From assembly GCF_030817535.1 (NCBI RefSeq), contig NZ_JAUSZL010000002.1, positions 2,294,001 through 2,358,000 on the forward strand: 64,000 nucleotides of DNA, written 5' to 3'. The notes under the pieces are model-generated. The model had not been told where the DNA came from. It worked only from the letters and a program-made list of their open reading frames with translations, and made no database searches. Source of the stretch: Streptomyces sp. V3I8. GTDB taxonomy: Bacteria > Actinomycetota > Actinomycetes > Streptomycetales > Streptomycetaceae. Each line of letters starts with the position of its first letter. Position 1 is the stretch's first letter. Positions 18,371 to 26,776 of this stretch are shown in pieces. Made by a program: the position numbers and the translations under genes.

Positions 18371-19408
18371 ATGGCCGACATCACCCGGCGCCTGGGCTGG
18401 CGCCACCTGCGCGGCGCTCCGACCGCGCACATCAGGCACCACCGCGGCGGAGAGCTGCTGCACGACGGTCCCGGACTCAGCTTCTGGTACCGCGCGCTGA
18501 GCGCCGCCCTGTCCGAGGTACCGGTGGACGACCGCGAGTTGGCGATGACGTTCCACGCCCGTACGTCCGACTTCCAGGACGTGGCGGTGCAGGCGACCGT
18601 CACCTACCGGGTCAGCGACCCGGCACTCGCCGCGGCCCGCCTGGACTTCTCCGTCGATCCCGACACCGGGGTGTGGCGGGGCGCTCCGCTGGAGCAGCTG
18701 GGCACCCTGCTGACCGAGACGGCCCAGCAGCACGCACTGGACGTGCTGGCCCGTACGACGCTGGCCTCGGCGCTGGTCGACGGTGTGGCGTCGGTACGGG
18801 AGAGGGTCGCGGCGGGGCTCGCCGCGGAGCCGCGGCTGCCCGCGACCGGCATCGAGGTGGTGGCCGTACGGGTGGTCGCCCTGCGCCCGGAGCCCGAGGT
18901 GGAGCGGGCCCTGCGCACGCCGGCCCGCGAGCAGATCCAGCAGGAGGCGGACCGCGCCACGTACGAGCGGCGGGCCGTGGCCGTCGAGCGGGAGCGGACG
19001 ATCGCCGAGAACGAGCTGGCGAGCCAGATCGAACTCGCCCGGCGCGAGGAGCAGTTGGTCGACCAGCGCGGTACGAACACCCGCCGCGAGGCGGAGGAGC
19101 ACGCGGCGGCGGACGCGGTACGCGCCGACGCGGAGGCCGCCCGGTCGGTGAAGCTGGCCGCGGCGGAGGCCGAGCGGTCCGTGCGGCTCGCGCGGGCCGA
19201 GGCGGAGGCCGCGCGCGAGGTGGGTCAGGCGCGGGCGCAGGCCCAGGCCGCCTGGCTGGGGGTGCACGCCGAGGTCGACGTGGCCCTCCTGCACGCGCTG
19301 ACCGGGACGCGGCTGGCGGAGAACCTGCCCAGCATCGACAGCCTGACCGTCTCGCCGGACGTACTGACCGGCCTGCTGGCCAAGCTGGGTGTCCGGGACG
19401 GGACATGA
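18371..19408 (+). CDS. SPFH/Band 7 domain protein
   Basis: A 345-residue protein. Residues ~10-180 form an SPFH domain (LAMTFHARTSDFQDVAVQAT, TYRVSDPALAAA, VVAVRVVALRPEPEVERALR). Residues ~185-300 are a long Ala/Glu/Arg-rich coiled coil (AEAERSVRLARAEAEAAREV). There is no N-terminal membrane anchor, unlike flotillins, so it is probably cytosolic or peripheral. It shares a 4-bp ATGA overlap with the next gene, suggesting translational coupling with a NAD-kinase-like protein. A promoter with an overlapping palindrome lies just upstream. Confidence 0.85.
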   Translation: MADITRRLGWRHLRGAPTAHIRHHRGGELLHDGPGLSFWYRALSAALSEVPVDDRELAMTFHARTSDFQDVAVQATVTYRVSDPALAAARLDFSVDPDTGVWRGAPLEQLGTLLTETAQQHALDVLARTTLASALVDGVASVRERVAAGLAAEPRLPATGIEVVAVRVVALRPEPEVERALRTPAREQIQQEADRATYERRAVAVERERTIAENELASQIELARREEQLVDQRGTNTRREAEEHAAADAVRADAEAARSVKLAAAEAERSVRLARAEAEAAREVGQARAQAQAAWLGVHAEVDVALLHALTGTRLAENLPSIDSLTVSPDVLTGLLAKLGVRDGT

Positions 19409-20313
19409 GCCTCGCCCCCCGGGTCGTGATCGTGCACCGCACCACGGAGTACGAGGAACTGGTGGCCCACCACGGCACGCACGGGCAGGCCGCCTTCTTC
19501 CTCTCCTCCCGCGGCCGGGACATCGAGGAGGTCGCCGAACGCCACCGCCGCACCCGGCACGCGCTGTCGGACGTGACCTCCGCGATTCCACTGACCTGGC
19601 GTCAGAGCCGGGTCGAACGGGCCGACCTGGACCGGTTCCTGTTCGCGCCGGAGGACGTGGTGGTCGTGGTCGGCCAGGACGGACTGGTCGCGAACGTGGC
19701 CAAGTACCTGGACGGACAGCCGGTGGTGGGCATCGACTCGGAGCCGGGGCGCAATCCCGGTGTCCTGGTACGCCACCGGCCCGCGGACGCCGGCAAGTTG
19801 CTGCGCGCCGCCCTCGCCGCCGGAACACGGGCCGACGAACTCACCATGGTCGAGGCGGTGGCCGACGACACGCAGCGGCTGCTCGCGCTGAACGAGATCT
19901 ACCTGGGCGCGGCGGGACACCAGACGGCTCGGTACCGGCTGGGGGTGGAGGGCGATGGGGACGGCGGAGGCGCCGTCGAGGCCCAGGCCTCGTCCGGGGT
20001 GCTGGTGGGGACCGGGACGGGGGCGACCGGGTGGATCCGGTCGGTGTGGGAGGGGCGGGGTGCCCCCCTGCCCCTCCCCGGCCCCACGGAGGACCGTCTG
20101 GTGTGGTTCGTCCGTGAGGCGTGGCCCTCTCCGGCCACCGGCACGTCCCAGGTGGCCGGCCGGCTGTCCGCCGCGGCCCGCCTCACCCTCACCGCCGAGT
20201 CCGAACGACTGATCGTGTTCGGGGACGGGATGGAGGGGGACGCGCTGGAACTCACATGGGGGCAGGTGGTGCGGGTGGGGGTGTGCGGGCGGAGGCTGCG
20301 GTTGGTGGGGTGA
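19405..20313 (+). CDS. NAD kinase-like protein
   Basis: About 302 residues of diacylglycerol/NAD-kinase fold. The glycine-rich nucleotide motif is replaced by VVVGQDGLVANVAKYL where NAD kinases have GGDGT, and the later GVLVGTGTGATGW corresponds to the substrate-binding S/T-rich loop. The end, SERLIVFGDGMEGDALELTW, also fits. The weak GGDGT motif means kinase activity is not certain. Overlaps the SPFH stop by ATGA; the pair is likely one transcriptional unit. Its function with an SPFH protein is unknown. Confidence 0.75.
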   Translation: MSLAPRVVIVHRTTEYEELVAHHGTHGQAAFFLSSRGRDIEEVAERHRRTRHALSDVTSAIPLTWRQSRVERADLDRFLFAPEDVVVVVGQDGLVANVAKYLDGQPVVGIDSEPGRNPGVLVRHRPADAGKLLRAALAAGTRADELTMVEAVADDTQRLLALNEIYLGAAGHQTARYRLGVEGDGDGGGAVEAQASSGVLVGTGTGATGWIRSVWEGRGAPLPLPGPTEDRLVWFVREAWPSPATGTSQVAGRLSAAARLTLTAESERLIVFGDGMEGDALELTWGQVVRVGVCGRRLRLVG

Positions 20314-20330
20314 GGGGGGCGGAAACGGTC

Positions 20331-22916
20331 CTACAGCCGTGGGTCCACCGGTTCCGACTCCAGTGCCAGCACCCCGAACACCGCCTCGTGCACCCGCCAC
20401 AGCGGCTCCCCGTCCGCGAGCCGGTCCAGGGCCTCCAGGCCCAGCGCGTACTCCCGCAGGGCCAGCGACCGCTTGTGGTTCAGGGAGCGGCTCCGCAGGC
20501 GGTCCAGGTTCTCGGGCCGCGTGTACTCCGGTCCGTAGATGATCCGCAGATACTCCCGCCCCCGGCACTTGATCCCGGGCTGGACCAGCCGACCCCGCGC
20601 GGAACGCACCAGCCCCTCCAGCGGCTTGACCACCATCCCCTCGCCCCCGCGCCCGGTCATCTCCAGCCACCAGTCGATCCCGGCCCGCACCGAGTCCGGG
20701 TCGCCCGTGTCGACGTGGAGGCGACGGGTGGTCGCCAGCAGTCCGGACGGGTCGGCCGTCACCAGCCGGTCGATCAGGGCCAGCTGCTCGTCGTGCGGCA
20801 CCCCCGCGAGGCTGCGCCCCTGGGTGGCGAGGATCTGGAAGGGGGCGAGCCGCACGCCTTCCAGCCCGGACGTCGGCCAGCAGTACCGCCGGTACGCGTC
20901 GGTGAAGGCCGCCGCGTCGACGGCCCGCTCCCGCTGCCTGGCCAGCAGGTCCGCCACGTCGACACCACGCGCCGCCGCTCCCTCCAGCGCGGCCACCGCA
21001 CCCGGGAACACCGCGCCGGCCGCGGCGCCCACGGCGGCGTACTGCGAGCGCAGCAGTCCGGACGCCTTCAGCGACCAGGGCAGCAGCTCGGCGTCGAGCA
21101 GCACCCAGTCCGTCCGCAGCTCCTCCCACAGGCCCGCCTCCGTGACGGCGTCCCGCACCCGTCCGAGGATCTGCCCGGTGAGGGAGACACCCTCGGCGGA
21201 ACCGTCCGCCGGCTCCGGGAAGAAGGGCCGCCCCGTACGGGTGTACAGCGCGCCGACGGCCCCGGCCGCTCCGAACCGGTCCCGTGCCGTCCCCTCGTCC
21301 CGGCACACCAGCGCCACCGCCCGCGACCCCATGTGCTTCTCCTCGCACACGACCCGCGCGACCCCGTCCTCCCGGTACTGCCCGAAGGCCTCGGCGGGGT
21401 GCTCCAGGTAGCCGTCCACCCGCGAGGTCGCGGTGGGCGCCATGGTCGGCGGCAGGTACGGCATCAGGCGCGGGTCGACGGCGAAGCGGCTCATGACCTC
21501 CAGGGCCGCGGCCGCGTTCTCCTCGCGCACGGCGACGCGCCCCGCGTGCCGGGTCTCGACGACCCGCCGGCCGTGCACGTCGGCGAGGTCGAGCGGCCGT
21601 CCCTCGTGGCCGCCGGGCGCCTCGGAGGCCAGCGGCCTGGCCGGTTCGTACCAGACCCGTCCGGCCGGTACGTCGACGAGTTCGCGCTCCGGATAGCGCA
21701 GCGCGGTGAGCTTGCCGCCGAACACGGCTCCGGTGTCCAGGCAGATGGTGTTGTTCAGCCAGGTGGCCTCCGGCACGGGGGTGTGGCCGTAGACGACCGC
21801 CGCCCGGCCCCGGTAGTCCTCGGCCCACGGGTAGCGCACCGGCAGCCCGAACTCGTCGGTCTCGCCGGTGGTCTCGCCGTACAGCGCGTGCGAGCGCACC
21901 CGGCCCGACGTACGGCCGTGGTACTTCTCGGGCAGGCCGGCGTGGCAGACGACGAGCCTGCCGCCGTCGAGGACGTAGTGGCTGACGAGCCCGTCCACGA
22001 ACTCGCGCACCTGCCGCTTGAACTCCTCGCTCTCGCCCTCCATCTGCGCGATGGTCTCGGCGAGGCCGTGGGTGTGCTGGACCGTGCGGCCCTTGAGGTA
22101 GCGGCTGAACTTGTTCTCGTGGTTGCCCGGTACGCACAGCGCGTTGCCCGAGCCGACCATGGACATTACCCGGCGCAGAACGCCCGGGGAGTCCGGGCCG
22201 CGGTCGACGAGGTCGCCGACGAACACGGCCGTACGCCCCTCGGGGTGCACGCCGTCCGCGTAGCCCAGCTTGCCGAGCAGCGAGTCCAGTTCGAGGGCGC
22301 AGCCGTGGATGTCGCCGATGATGTCGAAGGGACCGGTGAGGTGGGTCAGGTCGTTGTACCGCTTCTCGGTGCGGACCTCGGCGGCCGCGGCCTCCTCCGC
22401 ACCCCGCAGGACGTGCACCTTCCGGAAGCCCTCGCGCTCCAGGTGGCGCAGTGAGCGGCGCAGTTCGCGGATGTGCCGCTGGATGACCCGGCGCGGCATG
22501 TCGGCGCGGTCGGTGCGCGAGGCGTTGCGCTCGGCGCACACCTCCTCGGGCACGTCGAGCACGATGGCGATGGGCAGCACGTCGTGCTTCCTGGCCAGCT
22601 CGACCAGCTGCTTGCGGCTCTCCTGCTGCACGTTGGTCGCGTCCACGACCGTGCGCCGGCCCGCCGCGAGCCGCTTGCCCGCGATGTGGTGCAGGACGTC
22701 GAAGGCGTCCTTGCTGGCACTCTGGTCGTTCTCGTCGTCGGCGACGAGGCCCCGGCAGAAGTCCGACGAGATCACCTCGGTCGGCTTGAAGTGCCGGCGG
22801 GCGAAGGTGGACTTGCCCGAGCCGGACGCGCCGATCAGCACGACGAGGGAGAGGTCGGTGACGGGCAGGGAACGAACCTTGTCGTCGGTGCTGGTGCTGG
22901 TACTGGTGTTGGTCAT
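20331..22916 (-). CDS. pnkp: bacterial polynucleotide kinase-phosphatase-ligase Pnkp (RNA repair)
   Basis: An 861-residue three-domain RNA-repair enzyme. Residues ~20-175 are a 5'-polynucleotide kinase (P-loop GASGSGKST at 29-37). Residues ~190-450 are a calcineurin-like 2',3'-phosphatase (GDIHGC, GDLVDRG, GNHE, YGHTPVPE). The C-terminal half is a ligase-type adenylyltransferase with the nucleotidyl Lys motif EEKHMGSR and GGEGMVVKP. In the characterised Clostridium system Pnkp with Hen1 heals and seals RNAs cut by ribotoxins. Translation is coupled to hen1 by an ATGA overlap. All key motifs look intact. Confidence 0.95.
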   Translation of the reverse strand: MTNTSTSTSTDDKVRSLPVTDLSLVVLIGASGSGKSTFARRHFKPTEVISSDFCRGLVADDENDQSASKDAFDVLHHIAGKRLAAGRRTVVDATNVQQESRKQLVELARKHDVLPIAIVLDVPEEVCAERNASRTDRADMPRRVIQRHIRELRRSLRHLEREGFRKVHVLRGAEEAAAAEVRTEKRYNDLTHLTGPFDIIGDIHGCALELDSLLGKLGYADGVHPEGRTAVFVGDLVDRGPDSPGVLRRVMSMVGSGNALCVPGNHENKFSRYLKGRTVQHTHGLAETIAQMEGESEEFKRQVREFVDGLVSHYVLDGGRLVVCHAGLPEKYHGRTSGRVRSHALYGETTGETDEFGLPVRYPWAEDYRGRAAVVYGHTPVPEATWLNNTICLDTGAVFGGKLTALRYPERELVDVPAGRVWYEPARPLASEAPGGHEGRPLDLADVHGRRVVETRHAGRVAVREENAAAALEVMSRFAVDPRLMPYLPPTMAPTATSRVDGYLEHPAEAFGQYREDGVARVVCEEKHMGSRAVALVCRDEGTARDRFGAAGAVGALYTRTGRPFFPEPADGSAEGVSLTGQILGRVRDAVTEAGLWEELRTDWVLLDAELLPWSLKASGLLRSQYAAVGAAAGAVFPGAVAALEGAAARGVDVADLLARQRERAVDAAAFTDAYRRYCWPTSGLEGVRLAPFQILATQGRSLAGVPHDEQLALIDRLVTADPSGLLATTRRLHVDTGDPDSVRAGIDWWLEMTGRGGEGMVVKPLEGLVRSARGRLVQPGIKCRGREYLRIIYGPEYTRPENLDRLRSRSLNHKRSLALREYALGLEALDRLADGEPLWRVHEAVFGVLALESEPVDPRL

Positions 22917-24469
22917 GCGGCCTTCTCCTCCTTCGTGGCGCTGCTCGTGCGGCTCCTGTTCTCCGTGCCGACCGTGAAGACGGCCATCTGGGTCGGCGGC
23001 CCCACCTCGGGATCGTCGGGTCCGACCGGGAGGAACTCCACCCCGTACCCGTGCCGTTCGGCCACCGTGTCCGCCCAGGTCATGAACTCCGCGCGCGTCC
23101 ACTCGAAGCGGTGGTCGCCGTGCCGGGTGTGACCGGCCGGAAGGGTCTCCCAGCGGACGTTGTACTCGACGTTCGGCGTCGTCACGATCACGGTCCTGGG
23201 ACGCGCGGAGCCGAACACGGCGTACTCCAGGGCGGGCAGCCGCGGCAGGTCGAGGTGCTCGACGACCTCGCTGAGCACCGCCGCGTCGTACCCCTTGAGC
23301 CGCTTGTCGGTGTACGCGAGCGAGCCCTGCAGGAGCTGGACGCGTCCCGCCTGCCGCTCCCCCATCCGGTCCAGCCTGAGCCGCCGCGAGGCCATGGTGA
23401 GCGCCCGCATCGACACGTCGACCCCGACGATCTCGGTGAAGCGCGTGTCCTTCAGCAGTGCCTGCACCAACTGCCCCTGCCCGCACCCGAGATCCAGGAC
23501 CCGCCCGGCTCCGGTGTCCCGCAGCACGCCGATGATCGCGTCCCGCCGCCGGACGGCGAGCGACACCGGCTCGTCCCCGCCGTCCGCCTGTCCGTCGCGG
23601 ACGCCGTCGCTCCCGCCCCCGGCGCTCTCGGTCTCCTCGGCTTCCTCGGCTTCCTCAGTTCCCTCGACCGCGTTGTCGATCTCCTCGACCGCGCTGTCGT
23701 CCGTCTCGGCGAGCCGTACGAGTTCCAGCCGCTCCATGGCCTGCCGGGTCAGCGACCAGCGGCGCGACAGATAGCGGCTGGTGATCAGCTCCTGCTCCGG
23801 GTGGTCCGGCAGCCAGCCCTCACCGGCCCGCAGCAGCTTGTCCACCTCGTCGGAGGACACCCAGTAGTGCTTGGCGTCGTCGAGCACCGGCAGGAGGACG
23901 TACAGGTGCCGCAGCGCGTCGGCGAGGCGCTGCTCCCCCTCCAGTACGAGGCTCACGTACCGCGAGTCGCCCCACTCGGGGAACGCGCTGTCCAGCGCCA
24001 CCGGTTCGGCACGCACCGTCCAGCCGAGCGGTGCGAAGAGCGCGCGCACGAGGTCGGCGCCACCGCGGGCTGGCAGCGCGGGCACCTCGACGCGCAGGGG
24101 CAGCGGGCGGGCGGGCAGCTCCGGCTTCGCCCGGCAGGTGCCCTTCATCGCGCTGGAGAACACGCTGCTCAGCGCCACGGCGAGCAGGGAGGAGGCGGCG
24201 TACGGGCGGTCGTTGACGTACTGCGCGAGGGCCGCGTCCGGGGCTCCGCCACGGCCCTTGCCCTTGCCCCGCCGGACCAGTGCCACCGCGTCGACCTCCA
24301 GGAGCAGCGCCGCCGTGCAGCGCTCCGCGCTCGCCTCGGGGTAGAGGACGTGCGCCGTGCCGTAGGAGGTCGGGAACGCCTGCGCGTTGTCGGGATGCTT
24401 GTGCAGCAGATGACCGAGGTCGGTCGCGGGGCGCTCCGGGGCGCCGGTCGTGCTGATCGTCAGGAACAC
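22913..24469 (-). CDS. hen1: 3'-terminal RNA ribose 2'-O-methyltransferase Hen1
   Basis: About 518 residues. The N-terminal half is the Pnkp-activating domain (VFLTISTTG..., HYWVSSDEVDKLLRAGEGWL, TSRYLSRRWSLTRQAMERL). The C-terminal half is a SAM methyltransferase: LDLGCGQGQL, EVVEHLDLPRL, TTPNVEYN and DHRFEWTRAEF give the Glu/His metal ligands of Hen1. It methylates the 3' ribose at the break before sealing, making the repaired RNA resistant to re-cleavage. An acidic linker (EEAEEAEETES) joins the halves. GTG at 24469 is preceded by GAGG and begins at the conserved FLTISTTG. Confidence 0.95.
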   Translation of the reverse strand: MFLTISTTGAPERPATDLGHLLHKHPDNAQAFPTSYGTAHVLYPEASAERCTAALLLEVDAVALVRRGKGKGRGGAPDAALAQYVNDRPYAASSLLAVALSSVFSSAMKGTCRAKPELPARPLPLRVEVPALPARGGADLVRALFAPLGWTVRAEPVALDSAFPEWGDSRYVSLVLEGEQRLADALRHLYVLLPVLDDAKHYWVSSDEVDKLLRAGEGWLPDHPEQELITSRYLSRRWSLTRQAMERLELVRLAETDDSAVEEIDNAVEGTEEAEEAEETESAGGGSDGVRDGQADGGDEPVSLAVRRRDAIIGVLRDTGAGRVLDLGCGQGQLVQALLKDTRFTEIVGVDVSMRALTMASRRLRLDRMGERQAGRVQLLQGSLAYTDKRLKGYDAAVLSEVVEHLDLPRLPALEYAVFGSARPRTVIVTTPNVEYNVRWETLPAGHTRHGDHRFEWTRAEFMTWADTVAERHGYGVEFLPVGPDDPEVGPPTQMAVFTVGTENRSRTSSATKEEKAA

Positions 24470-24714
24470 TGCTGGCCTCGATACGTCTTCTGTGCCGCCT
24501 GAGCCGTGAGTGCCACATGCCGTCGAACGCCGCGCACCGGGTGCGCGCACACGTCGGACACCTCGGACACGGGGAACGGTGTGGTGGGAGTGCCCGCCCC
24601 GGGAGCACTGCTCCCGGCCCGGCGCGCCCGCCCAACCTACAGCGGACGCCCCTGCCGTACGCAGGCATTTTTCCGTTCCTGAACCGGTCCTGAACGGTCC
24701 TGGACGGTCGGCCG

Positions 24715-24752
24715 GCGGCCCCCTGGGCCGATGGACGGCCCTCGGGGGCCGC
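24715..24752 (-). terminator. terminator of the LLM oxidoreductase gene
   Basis: A 9-bp outer stem (GCGGCCCCC with GGGGGCCGC) and a 5-bp inner stem (GGGCC with GGCCC), 17 nt past the stop at 24769 on the minus strand. The 24470-24768 stretch between hen1 and this gene otherwise shows no coding signal. Confidence 0.7.
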
Positions 24753-24768
24753 TCCGGGCCGCCGGTGC

Positions 24769-25689
24769 TCAGAGCTGGGACTGCACCTGGGAGGAGATGA
24801 GGTCCAGGTGGTCCAGGTCGTCGAGGTCGAGGATCTGGAGGTAGATCCGCCGGGAGCCGATCTCCGCGAAGCGGCCGATCCTGTCGACGACCTCGGCCGG
24901 GGAGCCCGCCAGGCCGTTGGCCTTCAGCTCCGCCACCTCACGGCCGATCGACGCCGCCCGGCGGGCCACCTCCGCGTCGTCCCTGCCCACGCAGGCGACG
25001 AGCGCGTTGGAGTAGACGAGGTCGTCGCCCTTACGGCCGGCCTCCTGCGCGGCGGCCCGCACCCGGCCGAACTGGCGCTCGCTGTCCTCGACCGACGCGA
25101 ACGGCATGTTGAACTCGTCGGCGTACGTGCCCGCGAGCCGCGGTGTACGGGACGCGCCGTGGCCACCGATGAGCACCGGCACCTTGGCCTGCGCGGGCTT
25201 GGGCAGCGCGGGCGAGTCGGTGAGCTGGTAGTGCGTGCCGTCGTACGAGAAGGTCTCGCCGGCCTTCGTCGCCCACAGTCCGGTGACGATCGCCAGCTGC
25301 TCCTCCAGGCGGGCGAACTTCTCCTTCGGGAACGGGATGCCGTACGCCTTGTGCTCCTCCTCGAACCAGCCCGCGCCCAGGCCCAGTTCGACCCGGCCGC
25401 CGGACATCTGGTCGACCTGCGCGACCTGGATCGCCAGGACGCCGGGCAGGCGGAACGTACCGGCCGTCATCAGCGTGCCGAGCCGGATCCGCTTGGTCTC
25501 GCGGGCGAGTCCGGCGAGGGTGATCCAGGCGTCCGTCGGGCCCGGGAGGCCGTCCACGGAGCCCATGCGGAGATAGTGGTCCGAACGGAAGAAGGCGTCG
25601 AAGCCGAGGTCCTCGGTCGCCTTCGCCACGGTGAGCAGGGTGTCGTAGGTGGCCCCTTGCTGGGGCTCGGTGAAGATTCGAAGATCCAT
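24769..25689 (-). CDS. LLM-class F420-dependent oxidoreductase
   Basis: A 306-residue luciferase-like TIM-barrel protein expected to use coenzyme F420. Typical segments: TEDLGFDAFFRSDHYLRMG, TDAWITLAGLARETKRIRLG, LAIQVAQVDQMSGGRVELGL GAGW split by a normal turn, and VLIGGHGASRTPRLAG. It resembles the actinobacterial subgroup TIGR03560. Substrate unknown. The start MDLRIFTEPQQG at 25689 fits the family; an ATG nine bases upstream is an alternative. The downstream stem-loop fits termination. Confidence 0.85.
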   Translation of the reverse strand: MDLRIFTEPQQGATYDTLLTVAKATEDLGFDAFFRSDHYLRMGSVDGLPGPTDAWITLAGLARETKRIRLGTLMTAGTFRLPGVLAIQVAQVDQMSGGRVELGLGAGWFEEEHKAYGIPFPKEKFARLEEQLAIVTGLWATKAGETFSYDGTHYQLTDSPALPKPAQAKVPVLIGGHGASRTPRLAGTYADEFNMPFASVEDSERQFGRVRAAAQEAGRKGDDLVYSNALVACVGRDDAEVARRAASIGREVAELKANGLAGSPAEVVDRIGRFAEIGSRRIYLQILDLDDLDHLDLISSQVQSQL

Positions 25690-25776
25690 GCCTCCCATCC
25701 TGCACGGTCCGCCGGCCGGCGGCCGCACCGGTGGCGCCGGTCGTCCGCCCCTTTCCTCCGCGGGCCGGCGCAAGCC

Positions 25777-26232
25777 CTACGCGGGCTCCTGGTCCCGCAC
25801 GGCGAGTCTTCGCAGCATCTCGAGCACCCGGTCCCGCGACTCGTCCGCCGCGTCGATCGCCTCCATGCACTGCCAGTACATCCCCTCGTCCACCGCCGCA
25901 CAGGCGACGCCGACGAGCGCGATACCGACCTCCGCGAGCAGCCCGCCGAGCTCGAACAGCGCGCGCCGCGCGTCACCCAGCTCGGTCAGCCGGGCCGCCC
26001 GCATGCTGCCCACCTCGGTCACGGGAGCCCCGAGGATCCCGCACCCCCGCCCCGCCAGCTCTGTCAGCCCCAGCGCCTCGCCCCGTAACTCCGGCGGGCC
26101 GGACACCGCGACCCTGCTGCCTATCGCCTGGGCGAGGGCATGGGCCTGCCAGGCCTCGGCCATGGTCCCGGAGGCGTCGCCGCTCCTCATCAGGGCACAC
26201 CTGCTCGCACCGATGAGCCGCACCGCATCCAT
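25777..26232 (-). CDS. DUF6099 family protein
   Basis: About 151 residues, all helical, with the DUF6099 pattern: MDAVRLIGASRCAL, EAWQAHALAQAIGSRVAVSG, PPELRGEALGL and a C-terminal MEAIDAADESRDRVLEMLRR. Found across Streptomyces; function unknown. No membrane segment. I start it at the ATG at 26232, which matches the family; in-frame extension to 26292 is possible. The 190 bp upstream contain an AT-rich block (26325-26410) without an ORF, probably the promoter. Confidence 0.75.
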   Translation of the reverse strand: MDAVRLIGASRCALMRSGDASGTMAEAWQAHALAQAIGSRVAVSGPPELRGEALGLTELAGRGCGILGAPVTEVGSMRAARLTELGDARRALFELGGLLAEVGIALVGVACAAVDEGMYWQCMEAIDAADESRDRVLEMLRRLAVRDQEPA

Positions 26233-26422
26233 CCACTGTCCCCGTCTGTCCCGACGCGCTGACCGCACGCCTGCCCGAACTCCGCCTGCCACTACCCAGA
26301 GTGAGGTGTGTCGGGACGAAAAGCCAGAGGAAGTCTGAAATCTGCGGACACGTAATCGAATTTGAACAGATCGATAACTACTGAGAGTAACAATCGGAAT
26401 TGTTGGTCCCTTTTCCCGGCCG

Positions 26423-26776
26423 TCACCCCCGAGTTGGCGGAGTTGGTCGAGTTGGCGGGACCGGGAACCTCGTCTCGTTCCGGTCGATCTTCGCGTCCAG
26501 CGCCGCGAGGGGATCGACGCCGAGCACCTCGCACAGCTGGAGCAAGTACGCGAGCACGTCCGCGACTTCGTCCCGCACGCGCGGGGCCCTCTCCGGGTCG
26601 TCCATCACCCCCGCCGACTTCTCGGGCGTCAGCCACTGGAAGATCTCCACGAGTTCGGACGCCTCCACGCTGAGCGCGGCGACGAGGTTCTTGGGCGTGT
26701 GGTAGGGCTGCCAGTTCCGGGCGGCGGCGAACACGGCCAGCCTCCGCTGCAGGGTCGCCACGTCAAGTTCGGTCAC
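26423..26776 (-). CDS. MazG-like nucleotide pyrophosphohydrolase
   Basis: A 117-residue all-alpha NTP pyrophosphatase of the MazG/RS21-C6 type, which removes diphosphate from (non-canonical) NTPs. The metal-binding EXXE...EXXD pattern is in SVEASELVEIFQW and VRDEVADVLAYLLQL. The start is a GTG that overlaps the stop of the upstream AAA-type gene (GTGA), so the two are coupled. The C-terminal tail PVPPTRPTPPTRG comes from a short gttggcg repeat. Confidence 0.88.
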   Translation of the reverse strand: MTELDVATLQRRLAVFAAARNWQPYHTPKNLVAALSVEASELVEIFQWLTPEKSAGVMDDPERAPRVRDEVADVLAYLLQLCEVLGVDPLAALDAKIDRNETRFPVPPTRPTPPTRG

